Origin: Branchiostoma floridae
Lineage: Eukaryota; Chordata; Leptocardii; Amphioxiformes; Branchiostomatidae
Assembly: GCF_000003815.2 (NCBI RefSeq)
Contig: NC_049991.1
Coordinates: 22,248,435-22,312,434, forward strand
Reading direction: 5' to 3'
Length of the DNA: 64,000 nt
In this document: one piece after another, positions 31,510 to 44,489 of the stretch
How the letters are laid out: every line of letters starts with the position of its first letter
How positions within the stretch are numbered: position 1 is the first letter of the stretch
Notes under the pieces: generated by a model
What the model saw: only the letters and a program-made list of their open reading frames with translations
Told to the model about the DNA's origin: nothing
Databases searched by the model: none
Translations under genes and position numbers: made by a program

Positions 31510-32980
31510 CAATTCAGGAACATCCCGAGGTCTGGGGAATCATCGCCAACACAACATGGCGCCGAATGATGGAAACACTTTGGATTCCTCAAGACCAAGC
31601 TAAAAACGTTCTTTCCTCATCGTACAACGCCTAGCCCTTGTCAAGAGCAAGGGCATATCTCCTAGTAACATGTTGCCATTGGAGTCTTTGTTTCGTCACA
31701 ACTCAAGCAACAAACGTGACCCATAAGCACCGACTTTGCTTCGCCTTTAGTACCCCAGCGTATGTTTGAGTGGAGGGTCGCATCAGCAGATGTTGCCTGC
31801 TCCGCTTTGATGGAAACATAACCTTCACCTGTGGCCTGCTCAGCGGAGGAGACAAACCTGAACCCGAGTCTCGGAGTGCCGCGCTCCGAGCAGAGCATGT
31901 ACCATCTGGGTTAATGTTCGCATGACGCGCTCCGATGGCTTCTGCTGAAGTACAGTCAAACCCGAAAACAAAGACATAAATCCTGTCCCGGAGACAAACC
32001 CCTCCAACCTTCCCGCTCGCTAAAGGTCGTTTCAAAACAGACTCATCCTGCGCTCCATCATGCACACGTCATGCACACGTCACGGGCAGAGAGGAGCAAT
32101 CTTTGAAAATGCTAATTTTCCGACGCGCCACACTTCCGTATATTCATTCCGGCCATTTGACTTTGTATTGATATTATCTGGCTTGGGTAAAGTTTGAGGC
32201 AGTAACTGTTATTTTTTGGTTGATAACCAGGCTGAACAAGGACGGGTCAAAATAAAAAGCATCTGAGCAAAATTGTCATTACGCAGCTCATGCAGACCTG
32301 AATGTGCGCACGCGCGTGGCCGGGACCAAACGCACACAGTACAGAAGCGCGAAAACGCCACCATAGACTCCTGAGCACAGAAACTCCTGGAGTTCTTTCT
32401 ATGCTTTCTTATGCCCATACATCATACATCATACGCCATCATACGCTGTACGTACGTGCACAGGTAATGTAGAGATTCGTCAGTACGTATATATTCAAAC
32501 TAATACACAGTCGCCGTCACAGTTATGTTGTGTGTGTTTCTTCGCCATCATGTTTCATAATCTCATCATTCAGTAATGATGTTAGATTAGTACACTAAAT
32601 GTAGATAGTTTGTAGTTGTTAGTAATACGTGATGTTTGCCATACATTGTACCTGATGCAGTCGCTGTCTTTGTGTTTCGCTGACTGTCATTGTGTTTCTT
32701 ATCTATCTTTGCACCTGATTGCATTTTGTTCTGCACGTTTTCATATTTCACATTTCGGTGTGTTGCCCCCATCTTGGCCACGTGATAGTAAGACCGAACC
32801 CGCCCGTAGATTAGGTTGTTATCCCGTGTTCAGGGTTCACTGGTTATTACCTCAGGCCGGGTGCATGATGGGCTTGCTATTTTGGGTTGATAAAACGGTT
32901 TGCTATCTAGCCTAGCTACAGGGTTAGAGGTGAAGTAACCTCGCTACTGTTGAAAAAGAGGTTTGCTTCGCATTTCACTG
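31510..32980. other. Unassigned region
   Basis: No gene recognised. Open frames here are short, lack family features and are not supported by splice signals. Confidence 0.35.
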
Positions 32981-32984
32981 GTCT

Positions 32985-33250
32985 GTTGACCAGTGTTAAC
33001 TTACTGTTACTATGATGTGGTACCGTGGTGGGGTAGGTCTGTTGACCAGTGTTACTGCTACTATGATGTAGTACCGTGGTGGGGTAGGTCTGTTGACCAG
33101 TGTTACTGCTACTATGATGTAGTACCGTGGTGGGGTAGGTCTGTTGACCAGTGTTACTGTTACTATGATGTAGTACCGTGGTGGGGTAGGTCTGTTGACC
33201 AGCGTTACTGTTACTATAATGTAGTACCGTGGCGGGGTAGGTAACTATGA
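32985..33250. repeat. Minisatellite, 51-bp unit, five copies
   Basis: Units contain GGTCTGTTGACCAGTGTTAC, TACTATGATGTAGTACCGTG and GTGGGGTA. Confidence 0.92.
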
Positions 33251-33564
33251 TGTAGTACTGCAGTGGGTTTTTGCTATGTACATCATGTACTCCCGCCCCG
33301 CTGCGCTATAATAGCGCCATTTCGCCTGCTCTGATGCGGGACGCTGTTTCCTGGCAGGGGGCTGAGGCGGACGATTCGTCTTCAGATCAGAATCCTCAGC
33401 GCTTCCCTGATTTAGACCCCTGCAGTAACAGAATAGTGGCTCACGGTTTTCCGTGCCATATTAAAAGCTTCCAAATCCGCTGACTCGTCTCGTTTTGGGG
33501 TCCCCGGTCGCACCTTGTTCTATTCATCTGCAGACGAAGGGAGAAGGTCCTTCATAGTTTCGCT

Positions 33565-34408
33565 GGCTACAGGCAGTCTCTACCAGACTGACTACGCTGG
33601 CTACAGGTACCAGACTGACTACGCTGGCTACAGGCAGTCTCTACCAGACTAACTACGCTGGCTACAGGCAGTCTCTACCAGACTAGCTACGCTGGCTACA
33701 GGCAGTCTCTACCAGACTAACGCTGGCTACAGGCAGTCTCTACCAGACTAACTACGCTGGCTACAGTCTCTACCAGGCTAACTACGCTGGCTACAGTCTC
33801 TACCAGACTAACTACGCTGGCTACAGTCTCTACCAGGCTAACTACGCTGGCTATTGGTAGTCTACCAGGCTGACTACGCTGGCTACAGGCAGTCTCTACC
33901 TACCAGACTAACTACGCTGGCTACAGTCTCTACCAGACTAACTACGCTGGCTACAGTCTCTACCAGACTAACTACGCTGGCTACAGTCTCTACCAGACTA
34001 ACTACGCTGGCTACAGGCGGTCTCTACCAGACTAACTACGCTGGCTACAGGCAGTCTCTACCACACTAACTACGCTGGCTACAGTCTCTACCAGACTAAC
34101 TACGCTGGCTACAGTCTCTACCAGACTGACTACGCTGGCTACAGGCAGTCTCTACCAGACTAACTACGCTGGCTACAGTCTCTACCACACTAACTACGCT
34201 GGCTACAGGCAGTCTCTACAGACTGACTACGCTGGCTACAGTCTCTACCAGACTAACTACGCTGGCTACAGTCTCTACCAGACTGACTACGCTGGCTACA
34301 GGCAGTCTCTACAAGACTTACTACGCTGGCTATAGACAGCCTCTACCAGACTTACTACGCTGGCTACAGTCTCTACCAGACTAACTACGCTGGCTATAAG
34401 CAGATCCG
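33565..34408. repeat. Minisatellite, mixed 29- and 35-bp units, about 27 copies
   Basis: The core is CAGACTAACTACGCTGGCTA plus CAGTCTCTAC, with an optional CAGGCA/GGCAG insert. It abuts the 42-bp array at 34415. Confidence 0.92.
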
Positions 34409-34414
34409 CCACAT

Positions 34415-34742
34415 GTGAGCTCGGCTGTTGCAGATACATCTGTGAGCTCTGCTGGTGCAGATACATCATCAGAGCCGCCACATGTGAGCTCGGCTGGTGC
34501 AGATACATCATCAGAGCCGCCACATGTGAGCTCGGCTGGTGCAGATACATCATCAGAGCCGCCACATGTGAGCTCGGCTGGTGCAGATACATCATCAGAG
34601 CAGCCACATGTGAGCTCCGCTGGTGCAGATACATCATCAGAGCCGCCACATGTGAGCTCGGCTGGTGCAGATACACCATCAGAGCCGCCATGTGTGAGCT
34701 CTGCTGGTGCAGATACATCATCAGAGCAGCCATGTGTGAAAC
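34415..34742. repeat. 42-bp minisatellite, left block, about eight copies
   Basis: The unit is TGAGCTC(G/T)GCTGGTGCAGA, then TACATCATCAGAGC and (C/A)GCCA(C/T)GTG. It is the same repeat and orientation as 35868-36655, from which it is separated by a retroelement fragment. Confidence 0.93.
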
Positions 34743-35867
34743 TTACATCATACAGAGGGTTGTCCCTGCTCTCCTCGCCATCGTCAGCTACGAACCGGCT
34801 GTCTTCAGTGTTTCGCCCCTTTCTATCGCAGAACACCTCTTTGCCGGCGGGGCGGCAGTGGTGGCCAATCACTGCCTGGCGAGGAGCTAGTTGCTTTCTC
34901 TCTGCCTCCACACCCAGTAGGACGCCTCTTGTGTTGTCTCCGTTATTTTCCGCGTTAAGTCCCTTCTCTTCTTTCCCACCACTCCGAGGAACCCGAGGAT
35001 TCTCCACATAGACTCAGCTATGAACCCCCTGCAGCCGACTTCCACTGGGCAGTTCCTTGTTTTCCACCCCCTTTCCCTGCAGTTGGTTACTAACTCCTGG
35101 TACTTTTGAAGTTTCCTCTCTTGGGCTTCTTCTACCCTATCCTCCCAGGGTACGGTGAGTTCTATCAACACAAGTTGTTTAGTCCTCCTGGAATACATAA
35201 TTATATCAGGTCTCAGGTTTGTGGTAATGATGTCTTTTGGGAATTCAAGCTGTTTCCCGATATCCGCTTGTATGACCCAATCATTTGCTGTTGTCATTAT
35301 GCCTGGTTGGTCTCTATGCCTCTTCTCTATGCTCTTCACTTTCTCCCCCTCTTTTACAAAGCTGATGGGCTGGATTCTTTTCCCTGGTCTACCCTTGTTC
35401 TCTGCTCTCACTTCTTCCAACGCGTTGACAATGACTTTTAACACTTGGTTGTGGCGCCATGTGTATCTCCCTCTGCTCAATGCCACCTGGCAGCTTGACA
35501 AGATGTGACTTAAATTTCCTTTCTTTCCGCAGAGCACACATCTGTCTTCGTCTCTCTTCCCCCATCTCTTCAAGTTGACAGCTGTTGGTAGGAGGTCATA
35601 AACAGATTTTAATAGAAATGTGGTCTTTAGGGGCTCTCTGAACAATTCCTTCCATGCTATCCTTCGTTCTCGTACTCCTTCCCACTTTGTCCATGCCCCT
35701 TGGACACCCTGTCCTACGGCTCGAGCTTTCCGAAGTTCTTCCTCCCGCTGTCTAACTTCTTTCTGGATCATCTCTCTCCTTTCCTTTGGGCCTGCTTTGC
35801 CCCAGGTCTGACTACCTTCTCTCTCTGCTCCAAGCCCTCTCCTTCCCTGGGCTATGATTCCGACGAT
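34743..35867 (-). mobile_element. 3' fragment of a non-LTR retrotransposon with restriction-like endonuclease, inside the 42-bp array
   Basis: The minus-strand frame 35771-34887 (294 codons from the first Met, open further upstream) encodes the C-terminal part of a retrotransposon protein. There is a helical basic start, then SVYDLLPTAVNLKRWG and a zinc knuckle C78-x2-C81-x7-H89-x4-C94 followed by GRYTWRHNQVL. A PD-(D/E)xK-like patch has RPDII (187-191) and VLIELTVPWE (201-210). Knuckle plus PD patch is the arrangement of R2/R4-type elements. The reverse transcriptase core is absent. About 140 bp of 3' sequence follow. CACA at both edges may be a short target duplication. Confidence 0.75.
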
Positions 35868-36655
35868 ATCTGTGAGCTCGGCTGGTGCAGATACATCATC
35901 AGAGCAGCCATATGTGAGCTCTGCTGGTGCAGATACATCATCAGAGCAGCCACATGTGAGCTCTGCTGGTGCAGATACATCATCAGGGCCGCCATGTGTG
36001 AGCTCTGCTGGTGCAGATACATCATCAGGGCCGCCATGTGTGAGCTCTGCTGGTGCAGATACATCATCAGAGCAGCCACATGTGAGCTCTGCTGGTGCAG
36101 ATACATCATCAGAGCAGCCACATGTGAGCTCTGCTGGTGCAGATACATCATCAGGGCCGCCATGTGTGAGCTCTGCTGGTGCAGATACATCATCAGGGCC
36201 GCCATGTGTGAGCTCTGCTGGTGCAGATACATCATCAGGGCCGCCATGTGTGAGCTCTGCTGGTGCAGATACATCATCAGGGCCGCCATGTGTGAGCTCT
36301 GCTGGTGCAGATACATCATCAGAGCAGCCACATGTGAGCTCTGCTGGTGCAGATACATCATCAGGGCCGCCATGTGTGAGCTCTGCTGGTGCAGATACAT
36401 CATCAGGGCCGCCATGTGTGAGCTCTGCTGGTGCAGATACATCATCAGGGCCGCCATGTGTGAGCTCTGCTGGTGCAGATACATCATCAGAGCAGCCACA
36501 TGTGAGCTCTGCTGGTGCAGATACATCATCAGGGCCGCCATGTGTGAGCTCTGCTGGTGCAGATACATCATCAGAGCCGCCATGTGTGAGCTAGGCTGGT
36601 GCAGATACATCATCAGAGCCGCCATGTGTGAGCTCTGCTGGTGCAGATACATCAT
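35868..36655. repeat. 42-bp minisatellite, right block, about nineteen copies
   Basis: Highly uniform copies of the same unit as 34415-34742, open in at least four frames (for example SSAGADTSSEPPHV). Two main variants alternate at the AGAGCAGCCACA / AGGGCCGCCATG positions. Confidence 0.94.
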
Positions 36656-36659
36656 CATA

Positions 36660-39600
36660 GTCTGCTGCGCCGAACTGTTTCTGTCAGCAGCGCCAGAAAC
36701 GCCGACCTGGGGAAAATGAGTTACGTGACCTCCGCTCGCACGTCGATAAGAAATGAAGTTGCGTGACCTCCGCACACACATCGATAACAATTAGCAGCAC
36801 AGGAAGATTCAGGACACCATGTTCGCTGCGCCACCAACAAAGACAACAAACCAATCGTCCTATTCTAGAGTAACTTTATTGCGTTTTTTTAATGCGAAAG
36901 GTAATTAAAGATAAACGGAAGAATAATAAGTACGTGTTCAATTCGTCCTAACATTACGATCCTGTTATTGTTCTACCTCCGGCCATTTTCAGCGGGAGTC
37001 GCCGGACTGTAAAAGTCAACCATGCCTACAAATGTACAGTACAGCTCTTCGCAAATTACAACCCGTATCCTCTTGAGCAAACTTCATCCCCGCAGCGGAG
37101 GGCAATTCATTCCCTCGGACTTCGCCTGGTAACTCGGGACACTAATAACCTAGTGTGAAAGCCGTGAAACAATATAACAGTAAAACCTGGGACACTTACA
37201 TGTATAACCGAGTCTGAAGCGGCTCACCAACATCACAGTAAAACTTGGACACTTAACTAGTGTGAAGCGGCGAACCAACATTACAGTAAAACTTGGACAC
37301 TTATAACCGAGTCTGAAAGCGGTGAACCAACATTACCGTAAAGCCAGCAGCACATTTAGAGTCATACAGAGTTGGCGAATCTGCGGCAGGACAAAGTCAA
37401 GGGTTGGAGGCAATGATAAGGCGGCTGTGCGGGGAGATTTGGGGTCGGCCCCGCAATTAGCCGTTTGGCATGCCGGTCGCGGCCTGGCGGCTTCGGCGGG
37501 CGGCAATCTGAACCAGCGGGCTTAAACTCCCGGCCCGAATCAGCCGCAATTTTAACTCCCGGCCCGAATCAGCCGCAATTTTAACTCCCGGCCCGAATCA
37601 GCCGCAATTTTCGATCGGAGCCGCCCAGCCCGGATCTGCAGAAACCCGCCGGACGTGAGAGGACTGGGAATGACGTCAGAGCGCCCAACAGCTAAGCCTC
37701 CAGGGGAACCACGGGGGTTTCTCTGCTCTTCCCGCATCATTATTAGATAAAACAACAACTGCTCTCTACAGGGACATGTCATGTACGGCTTGACGCAACA
37801 GCGAACACCTGCACTCGTACTAAGTACTGTACATGTGGAGACACGGGTAGAAATGCCAGTACGATGTCATGATCGCTGTATCTCGACACTACGTTGTCAC
37901 GTTGACTCCAGTGTAAACTGCCCTTACCTATACTGCAAATAGAGGTTTGGCTGTTTTTTTTGGCGTCTTTATTCCGGGCGTTTTCTCGGGTATAGAGAGT
38001 GCCCTAACCATCCCGCGCCATGTTTATGCACACGTTCTGACCTGGTTCCAAAATAATCAAGTTTGTAATCTGCTACAGGCGCATCTACCTACCTGTGTGC
38101 GGAAACTATCCGGGAACTTAAAGGCTGTGATTGAGCAGGGGGAACAGGGTGGAATTGTTAGAGTGACTTGTGGCGGTATGGGAAGGGCTGACTAGTCGTG
38201 TGTAATCTCCAAGCAGATCCTACGGTAGCATAAGATTCTGTCAAAAGCTGGCAGAGGAGTGAAGCCAGCTTAGGAGTGTGTTTCGCTACAAGGCAAATGG
38301 ACACTCCACACATGTATGTTCTTATCACCTGAACAGCAGTATAATACCAGACATTTGTTAGGCAAGCTTCTGGGTTTCGTTTCCGCCAAGGCAAGTTATT
38401 CGAGCGGCATCAGGTAGCAAGTTGGACTCGTGGCGCGACAAAGTCCAGGTTCATTCATACTGGTGGTTTCTGAGGGCCGTTCCCTGTGACATACAGAATT
38501 TTCCGGAACTAATCGTAAAACACCATGAATTCCCGGAACTGTTCCCTGGAATATCATGAATTCCCGGAACAGTTCCCTGAAACATTGTAAATTTCCAGTA
38601 CTGCCACGGATACATACAGATAACAGATTCACCATGGTAAGGAGATATCCACCAGTCTGCATCAGGCTCCCACGAGCACGGCAAAAATAGCAGAAATTTT
38701 AAAAGCATGGAGTGTAGTTTGTCCCGTGAGTTGGTCGCCATTATGAGTGTGCATTTGCGCAAATCGCGGAGGAGTCTGGCGGAGCCTGCACAGGTCCCAG
38801 CTGAAAGGTGAGTTTGTTGTGAGTCCGCCGCGCGGGACGGTGCTGTACATGACAAACGACCGCCGCGCGGGACGGTGCTGCCATGACAAACGACCGCCGC
38901 CAGCCGAACATTAATGCGCGGCCATGTTCCACCCATTGGCGCGGGTCCCGCAGGAAATCTGGCATACAATAGTTCCGGCTAGTGGCAATATTTGCTTATA
39001 GAATTAGCGGGATTGTGTTCAATTTCAGGCTATAATTGCGGCCCCGCGGGACCCGCGCGCCTTTATTGCTACAGACGGGCCGGAGAATTCTGCAGCGCGG
39101 GAAAAGCAACTTACGCGGGCGGCACAATTGTTGCTGCCGCTGCGCAACTTTCCCGGGAGAGACAAAAACACTGGAAGGTCTCGACAGTCGTATATAGAAT
39201 AGACGGGAATCATGTTATCTACCCACACAGCTCGGCTTTCATGCACCGTCCCATTATAACCCTACACGGACGGACACAAGCCAACCTTTTGTACACCCGA
39301 CACTACACAGGCACAATGGCGCGCCGCACCTGAAGACATGAATCAACCTCCTCACATTCAAGAGAGACGTTTGTATGAAATCAATGAACAGGAACAAAAA
39401 TGACGTATCGGTAAATTTAGTTTCGGATCAAAGGCTGAATAAGAGCGCCGCGCACCCGGTGAAAGACCTGGATGATCACGGTACTCATGGTGAATGTTAA
39501 TGTGTCTCACAGCAGTCAGTAAGTCTGGTTTCTGGTATTCACATGATCTACAGGCTACAAACTGTGGCGTATGTATAGACGCCAAACTAAGACTCCAAAT

Positions 39601-39715
39601 CCTCGAAGGAATACATCTTCATGTCGCACGTTGAAGCGTCTTCAGGTGATCACAAACCATGGTGTGCCTAACAAGCTGGTGCATGAGGACTAGTTTCATA
39701 TTCAGGCTCGCAGAA
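36660..39715. other. Unassigned region with short local repeats
   Basis: Contains ~55-bp repeats at 37165-37335 (ACATTACAGTAAAACTTGGA), three 29-bp copies of AACTCCCGGCCCGAATCAGC at 37527-37615, paired GAATTCCCGGAACAGTTCCC units at 38525-38575, and a 43-bp duplication around GCGCGGGACGGTGCTG at 38828-38895. No gene recognised. Confidence 0.5.
38206..38240. mobile_element. Solo end of the TAATCTCC MITE family
   Basis: TAATCTCCAAGCAGATCCTA followed by CGG and CATAAGA matches the inner-to-outer end of the 27834-27952 element. No partner end was found. Confidence 0.55.
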
Positions 39716-39719
39716 GGCT

Positions 39720-40522
39720 GATGTTAGGTCGACAGGTGTTAGGTAGAGTTAGTTACGATGATACTGTCAGGTGTAACATCCAGGTTCGCTGCTGGCAGAT
39801 GTTAGATAGAGTTTACTTGTAAACGATAGTACTGTCAGCTGTAACATTCGCTGTAGGCAGATGTAAGGTAGAGTTCGCTACCGGCAGATGTTAGGTAGAG
39901 TTCGCTGCCGGCAGATGTTAGGTAGAGTTGGTTACGATAGTACTGTCAGATGTAACATTCGCTGCCGGCAGAAGTTAGGTAGAGTTCGCTGCCGGCAGAT
40001 GTTAGGTAGAGTTCGCTGCCGGCAGATGTAAGGTAGAGTTCGCTGCCGGCAGATGTAAGGTAGAGTTCGCTGCCGGCAGATGTAAGGTAGAGTTCACTGC
40101 CGGCAGAAGTTAGGTAGAGTTCGCTGCCGGCAGAAGTTAGGTAGAGTTCGCTGCCGGCAGATGTTAGGTAGAGTTCGCTGCCGGCAGAAGTTAGGTAGAG
40201 TTCGCTACCGGCAGAAGTTAGGTAGAGTTCGCTGCCGGCAGAAGTTAGGTAGAGTTCGCTGCCGGCAGATGTTAGGTAGAGTTTGCTGCCGGCAGAAGTT
40301 AGGTAGAGTTCGCTGCCGGCAGATGTTAGGTAGAGTTCGCTGCCGGCAGATGTTAGGTAGAGTTCGCTGCCGGCAGAAGTTAGGTAGAGTTCGCTGCCGG
40401 CAGATGTTAGGTAGAGTTCGCTGCCGGCAGATGTTAGGTAGAGTTCGCTGCCGGCAGAAGTTAGGTAGAGTTCGCTGCCGGCAGATGTTAGGTAGAGTTC
40501 GCTGCCGGCAGACGTTAGGCGC
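39720..40522. repeat. Minisatellite, 27-bp unit, more than twenty copies
   Basis: The unit TTAGGTAGAGTTCGCTGCCG plus GCAGA(T/A)G is uniform from about 39890. The first part is degenerate, with ~80-bp higher-order units that include ACGATAGTACTGTCAG. Confidence 0.93.
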
Positions 40523-40524
40523 CA

Positions 40525-41858
40525 CAGTCAGCACCATGGATCAGCCATGGCGGCGGCATAACTCACGTCTGAAATAACCTCCATCAATTCCTCGTGCTGA
40601 GAGGAGACGGCAGAGGCTCCGGCTCATGGAGTTACTGTTAATGTAGTGATAATGGTTTAATGAGACGATAGATAAAAATAACACACGTTAAAAGTGTTTC
40701 GAAAACATTACATAAATCCTTTATGTATTTGTTCGTTACAAATATTGTTCAGGCCATTCAAATTTCGTTGTAAGTATTAATAAATAATTTGTTATTCTTT
40801 CTGTTTGAGATGCATAATTAAAAAGTGATGATAGAACGATATTAATTAAGTTTATTGCAAATGCATGCCCGAGGGCAAATGCATGTAACATTGACATACA
40901 AATGTTAGATACACTGATATACAGCTGCAGTGCTACCTTCTATGTTAGGGTAATTTTTACCACAGATTGAGCTAGATATGTTGGGATTGACCTTCTTTGT
41001 TGAAGACGAATTCAATTTAACATCGGGTTGTTTTCTCGTGGTGAGGAATAGTTGTAAATAAAGATTGACGAAAGCACCGTCCTTCTGGGGGAGCCTTCCC
41101 GTGAAGAAGTCCCGCCTTCTGTAATGAATATGAAGCAAAGATGTTTGTTCCCGATATGGTTTTATTAAATCTGTGCTTCAACCCCCCTGACTCCTCCGAA
41201 TTTGAATAGTGCCATGTCTGATTTTTCAGCTGATTGTTTACAGCATGGAGCCCGTTTTTCATGACTTATTAATGTCTTCACCTCGGGACGAGTCGGGATT
41301 ATTTATTGCCCCGACGGAACAGAGAAGGCAGGAAATTAAATCTGAGACGGTCTATCAGGACCTTCATTTGATTTCAGCTCATGGTTAATGTCTTAACTAG
41401 ACTTACATCTGTGCGATGACGGAAATTACTGCCTGTAGCGTACACGCTGCCTTGAGCCGTACAAGGAACAGTTCATCATGTCTGTGCCGATATCATGATG
41501 TTAGAAACGGGCCTGTGTCCGCCGTGAACCCGTCATTGGTGCCCGCTGGTGCTCATGAAGACATCTGTCCCCTTTCCATGCCTTGTTTTAGCGTGGAAAT
41601 TATCTGATATTAATGTGTAGCGTGTGGTCACGTGGTGGATAAATCAGGCTGCGGGCTGAGGAAACTCCCGCGCGTGAAACCTCACCTTTTCACCCCCTGC
41701 TGTATTCAGCACGAGCAGCCAACTGAGCACCAACCCGCCTGATTAATTACCCGGTTTGGCGGATAATGAAGTTGTCATCTGCCATTAGAACAGCGCTGAC
41801 ATGGAAGCAGGGATGTCGGCAGCAGGCGGGACGGATGGAGTTGTGCGGGAATGGGATG
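40525..41858. other. Unassigned region
   Basis: AT-rich sequence to about 41400, then mixed. No coding, transposon or repeat signal was recognised. Confidence 0.35.
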
Positions 41859-41867
41859 GGCTGGGTG

Positions 41868-42228
41868 CAGGGTTGTAGCCAGCCTGAAATCACTTTCAGT
41901 CCCCTTGATTTTTAATGGGAATCCTATCGAGCACCGAAGGCATGGCGTGACGTTCGCGTCATTTCTAGGGGGTCTGGATCCCAGAAAATGTTTAAATCAA
42001 GACCCTCTGAAACACTATTTACTGCATTTTGAGGTGCAAATTTTGCTTGTAGGCTAAGCTGTTCAATGGCATCTGTTTTGGTGAAGAAGAACAAATGGGT
42101 TTCATTTTTTTCATATCTTTACATATCAATTTTTGACTGTCCCAGGGGACGGAATGGGGAAACTTTTTCGGTCCCCAGCTGCAAAATTCCTTCAAAGGAC
42201 TGAAGGACTGGTGCTGGCTACAACCCTG
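41868..42228. mobile_element. hAT-like non-autonomous element, copy 2, intact
   Basis: 361 bp, TIR CAGGGTTGTAGCCAGC / GCTGGCTACAACCCTG, flanked by the 8-bp duplication GCTGGGTG (41860-41867 and 42229-42236). It aligns with the 4236-5124 copy across its length, without the LINE insert. Internal CAGTCCCC and GGGGAC motifs form subterminal inverted repeats. Confidence 0.92.
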
Positions 42229-42234
42229 GCTGGG

Positions 42235-42395
42235 TGTATGTGTGGGGTGGGCTAGGTGTATGTTTGTTTCTCCTTGTGCGGGAATGGTGTGGGCTGGGTG
42301 TATTTGTGTTCTTCCTTGTGTGGGAGTGGCGGTGGGCTGAGTGTATGTGTGGGGTGGGCTGGGTGTATGTGTGGGGTGGGCTGGGTGTATGTGTG
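42235..42395. repeat. Tandem GTGGGGTGGGCTGGGTGTAT repeats
   Basis: Several imperfect copies begin at the target duplication of the adjoining hAT-like element and continue to 42395. Confidence 0.6.
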
Positions 42396-42639
42396 GTCTT
42401 GTTGGCGAATACACATTTCTTGTTGGAGGAGCGCTGATTCGCAGATCGTGCCTAATGTTTCATGCCAGGATGGTGAGTTTTGTGTCCGCCTCTATAAGGC
42501 CTGCGATCTTCCTGTTACTACAAAGGCCCATCAAAACACTTACGGGCACTTGGCATGGATGAGCGAACTTCCCGTGGAAGGCCGTGAAGGAGGCGACCCA
42601 AGAATAGCACGATAGCTCTTCATATCTGCTTGTAGAGTA

Positions 42640-43092
42640 ATATTCCCGGACCGAGTGTTGAACTCTGCAGAGCAGGTTTTGAGTGTTGAACTCTCCGAAG
42701 CAGGTTTTGAGTGATGAACTCTCCAGAGCAGGTTTTGAGTATTGAACTCTCCAGAGCAGGTTTTGAGTATTGAACTCTCCAGAGCAGGTTTTGAGAGTTG
42801 AACTCCCCAGAGCAGGTTTTGAGTATTGAACTCTCCGAAGCAGGTTTTGAGTGTTGAACTCTCCAGAGCAGGTTTTGAGTGTTGAACTCTCCGGGGCAGG
42901 TTTTGAGTGTTGAACTCTCCAGAGCAGGTTTTGAGTGTTGAACTCTCCGGGGCTGGTTTTGAGTATTGAACTCTCCGAAGCAGGTTTTGAGTGTTGAACT
43001 CTCCAGGGCAGGTTTTGAGTGTTGAACTCTCCGGGGCAGGTTTTGAGTGTTGAACTCTCCGAAGCAGGTATTGAGTGCTGAACTCTCCAGGG
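42640..43092. repeat. Minisatellite, 28-bp unit, about sixteen copies
   Basis: The unit is TTGAACTCTCCAGAGCAGGT plus TTTGAGTG, with CCGGGG and CCGAAG variants. A long minus-strand frame across it is an artefact of the repeat. Confidence 0.93.
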
Positions 43093-43094
43093 GT

Positions 43095-43970
43095 TGTGCT
43101 AACTTCATTGCCGTAATGATGGGTCGAGCAGGCGGCAAATCGGCGGTTCTCGGCAGGTATGGATCGGGCAGGGAAGCGGAACGGCGGCAATAATGGGGGC
43201 TGATTGCTGCTGAGCGCGGAAATGGGAGGCAGGCTTGGCGGCGTGGAACAAATAAAACATCGCGCTGAAATGGGAAGGAAACGTGTTGGGTTGGAACAAA
43301 TATAGTGGGGTTCAGTCAACAGTACAAACCGCAATAACGGTACAGGACGGGACCATGGCAGAACGTAGGGGGACAAACCGCAATTACGGAGCTGGACGGG
43401 GCCAAGGAAAAACGTCATTAGCAGTTGTTCAAGTGGTGGTGTCCTCAGAGCATCACAGTTTCGATCTGCACACGCATCTTTCAGCCACTCCATGCCGATT
43501 GGCAGCGCGACCGCGAAGTGACTGAAACGTTGGTTGCGACAGCTGTGATCCTTGGACCGAAATAACTCAAATCGGGTTCAATTCATCCTCTTCAAGATGA
43601 TCGACGAGTCTCAACAGTAGTCAACAAAGATCTACAGTGGCATCCGTCATGGCTCGGCTACCGCAGATGCAGAGGTTTATAGCTGACCAACATGCATACG
43701 ATGCTTGATTAGCGTACGCCCACTGAACGTTGCACAACTCAACGCGAGTCAACTCAGTGAATTTACACACGCGAAAGCCCGACTTGGGTCTCCGTTTAGC
43801 ACCTCTCGGGGTGACTCAAGTCTCCTCACGGACAAAGGAACTTCAGCAGCCGAAGTTTCTGTTTGCACAATCCTGAGTCGACCCCTCTTAGTCGACTTAG
43901 AGTCGACCAACTAAGAGTCGACTTAAAAGAAAAACCGCGTGTTTAAATCAACCCATTGTTTCCGTTAGTT
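43095..43970. other. Unassigned region
   Basis: No gene. A cluster of four GTCGAC sites, partly palindromic (TTAGTCGACTTAGAGTCGAC), lies at 43880-43925. Confidence 0.35.
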
Positions 43971-43971
43971 G

Positions 43972-44172
43972 TGGCTGGTCGTTAGTTGTGACAGGTGGAT
44001 GTTTCCGTTAGTTGTGACAGGTGGATGTTTCGGTTAGTTGTGACAGGTGGATGTTTCCGTTAGTTGTGGCAGGTGGATGTTGGCGTTAGTTGTGGCAGGT
44101 GGATGTTTCGTTTAGTTGTGGCAGATGGATGTTGGCGTTAGTTGTGACAGGTGGATGTTGGCGTTAGTAGTA
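43972..44172. repeat. Minisatellite, ~27-bp unit
   Basis: About seven copies of GTTAGTTGTGACAGGTGGAT plus GTTTCC or GTTGGC. Confidence 0.88.
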
Positions 44173-44489
44173 GTTTTCATGTCGGCCCGTACGAACCGCA
44201 GAAAGCACTCACACACCGTTTTGAAAACGCCGCGAGCCGCGATGATTGATCACCCCCTGCCGGGGCCTGATGACCGTGTCTTGTCGTTATCCGCAGTAAT
44301 TTGTATCACAGTGGAAAATCGAAATTCCGATGCGCAAATTCATAAATTGATAACAGCGCGGCCTGAGGTTCGCCCAGCTTGCCGCTTAGTTAGCGCCCGC
44401 CATTCCCCGGCTCCCAAGCCTCCGTCCCAGACCCGCCGAACCTCCGTCCGTCTGTCCGGGTCCCGCCCGTCCATCCCCAGGGTCCCTCC

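Noticed and set aside
34381..35011. Open frames of 198 and 208 codons over the left 42-bp array
   Set aside because: Same repeat artefact, extended into the retroelement 3' region in the wrong frame.
35700..36790. Long open frames on both strands (up to 339 codons) in the right 42-bp array
   Set aside because: They are products of a repeat whose length is a multiple of three and lacks stops in several frames. No splice, start or family evidence.
39720..40522. CRISPR-like regularity of the 27-bp and similar arrays
   Set aside because: Contiguous tandem repeats with no unique spacers, in a eukaryotic genome with introns.
42540..43493. 317-codon minus frame
   Set aside because: Reads through the 28-bp minisatellite; the repeated peptide is a frame cycle of the unit.
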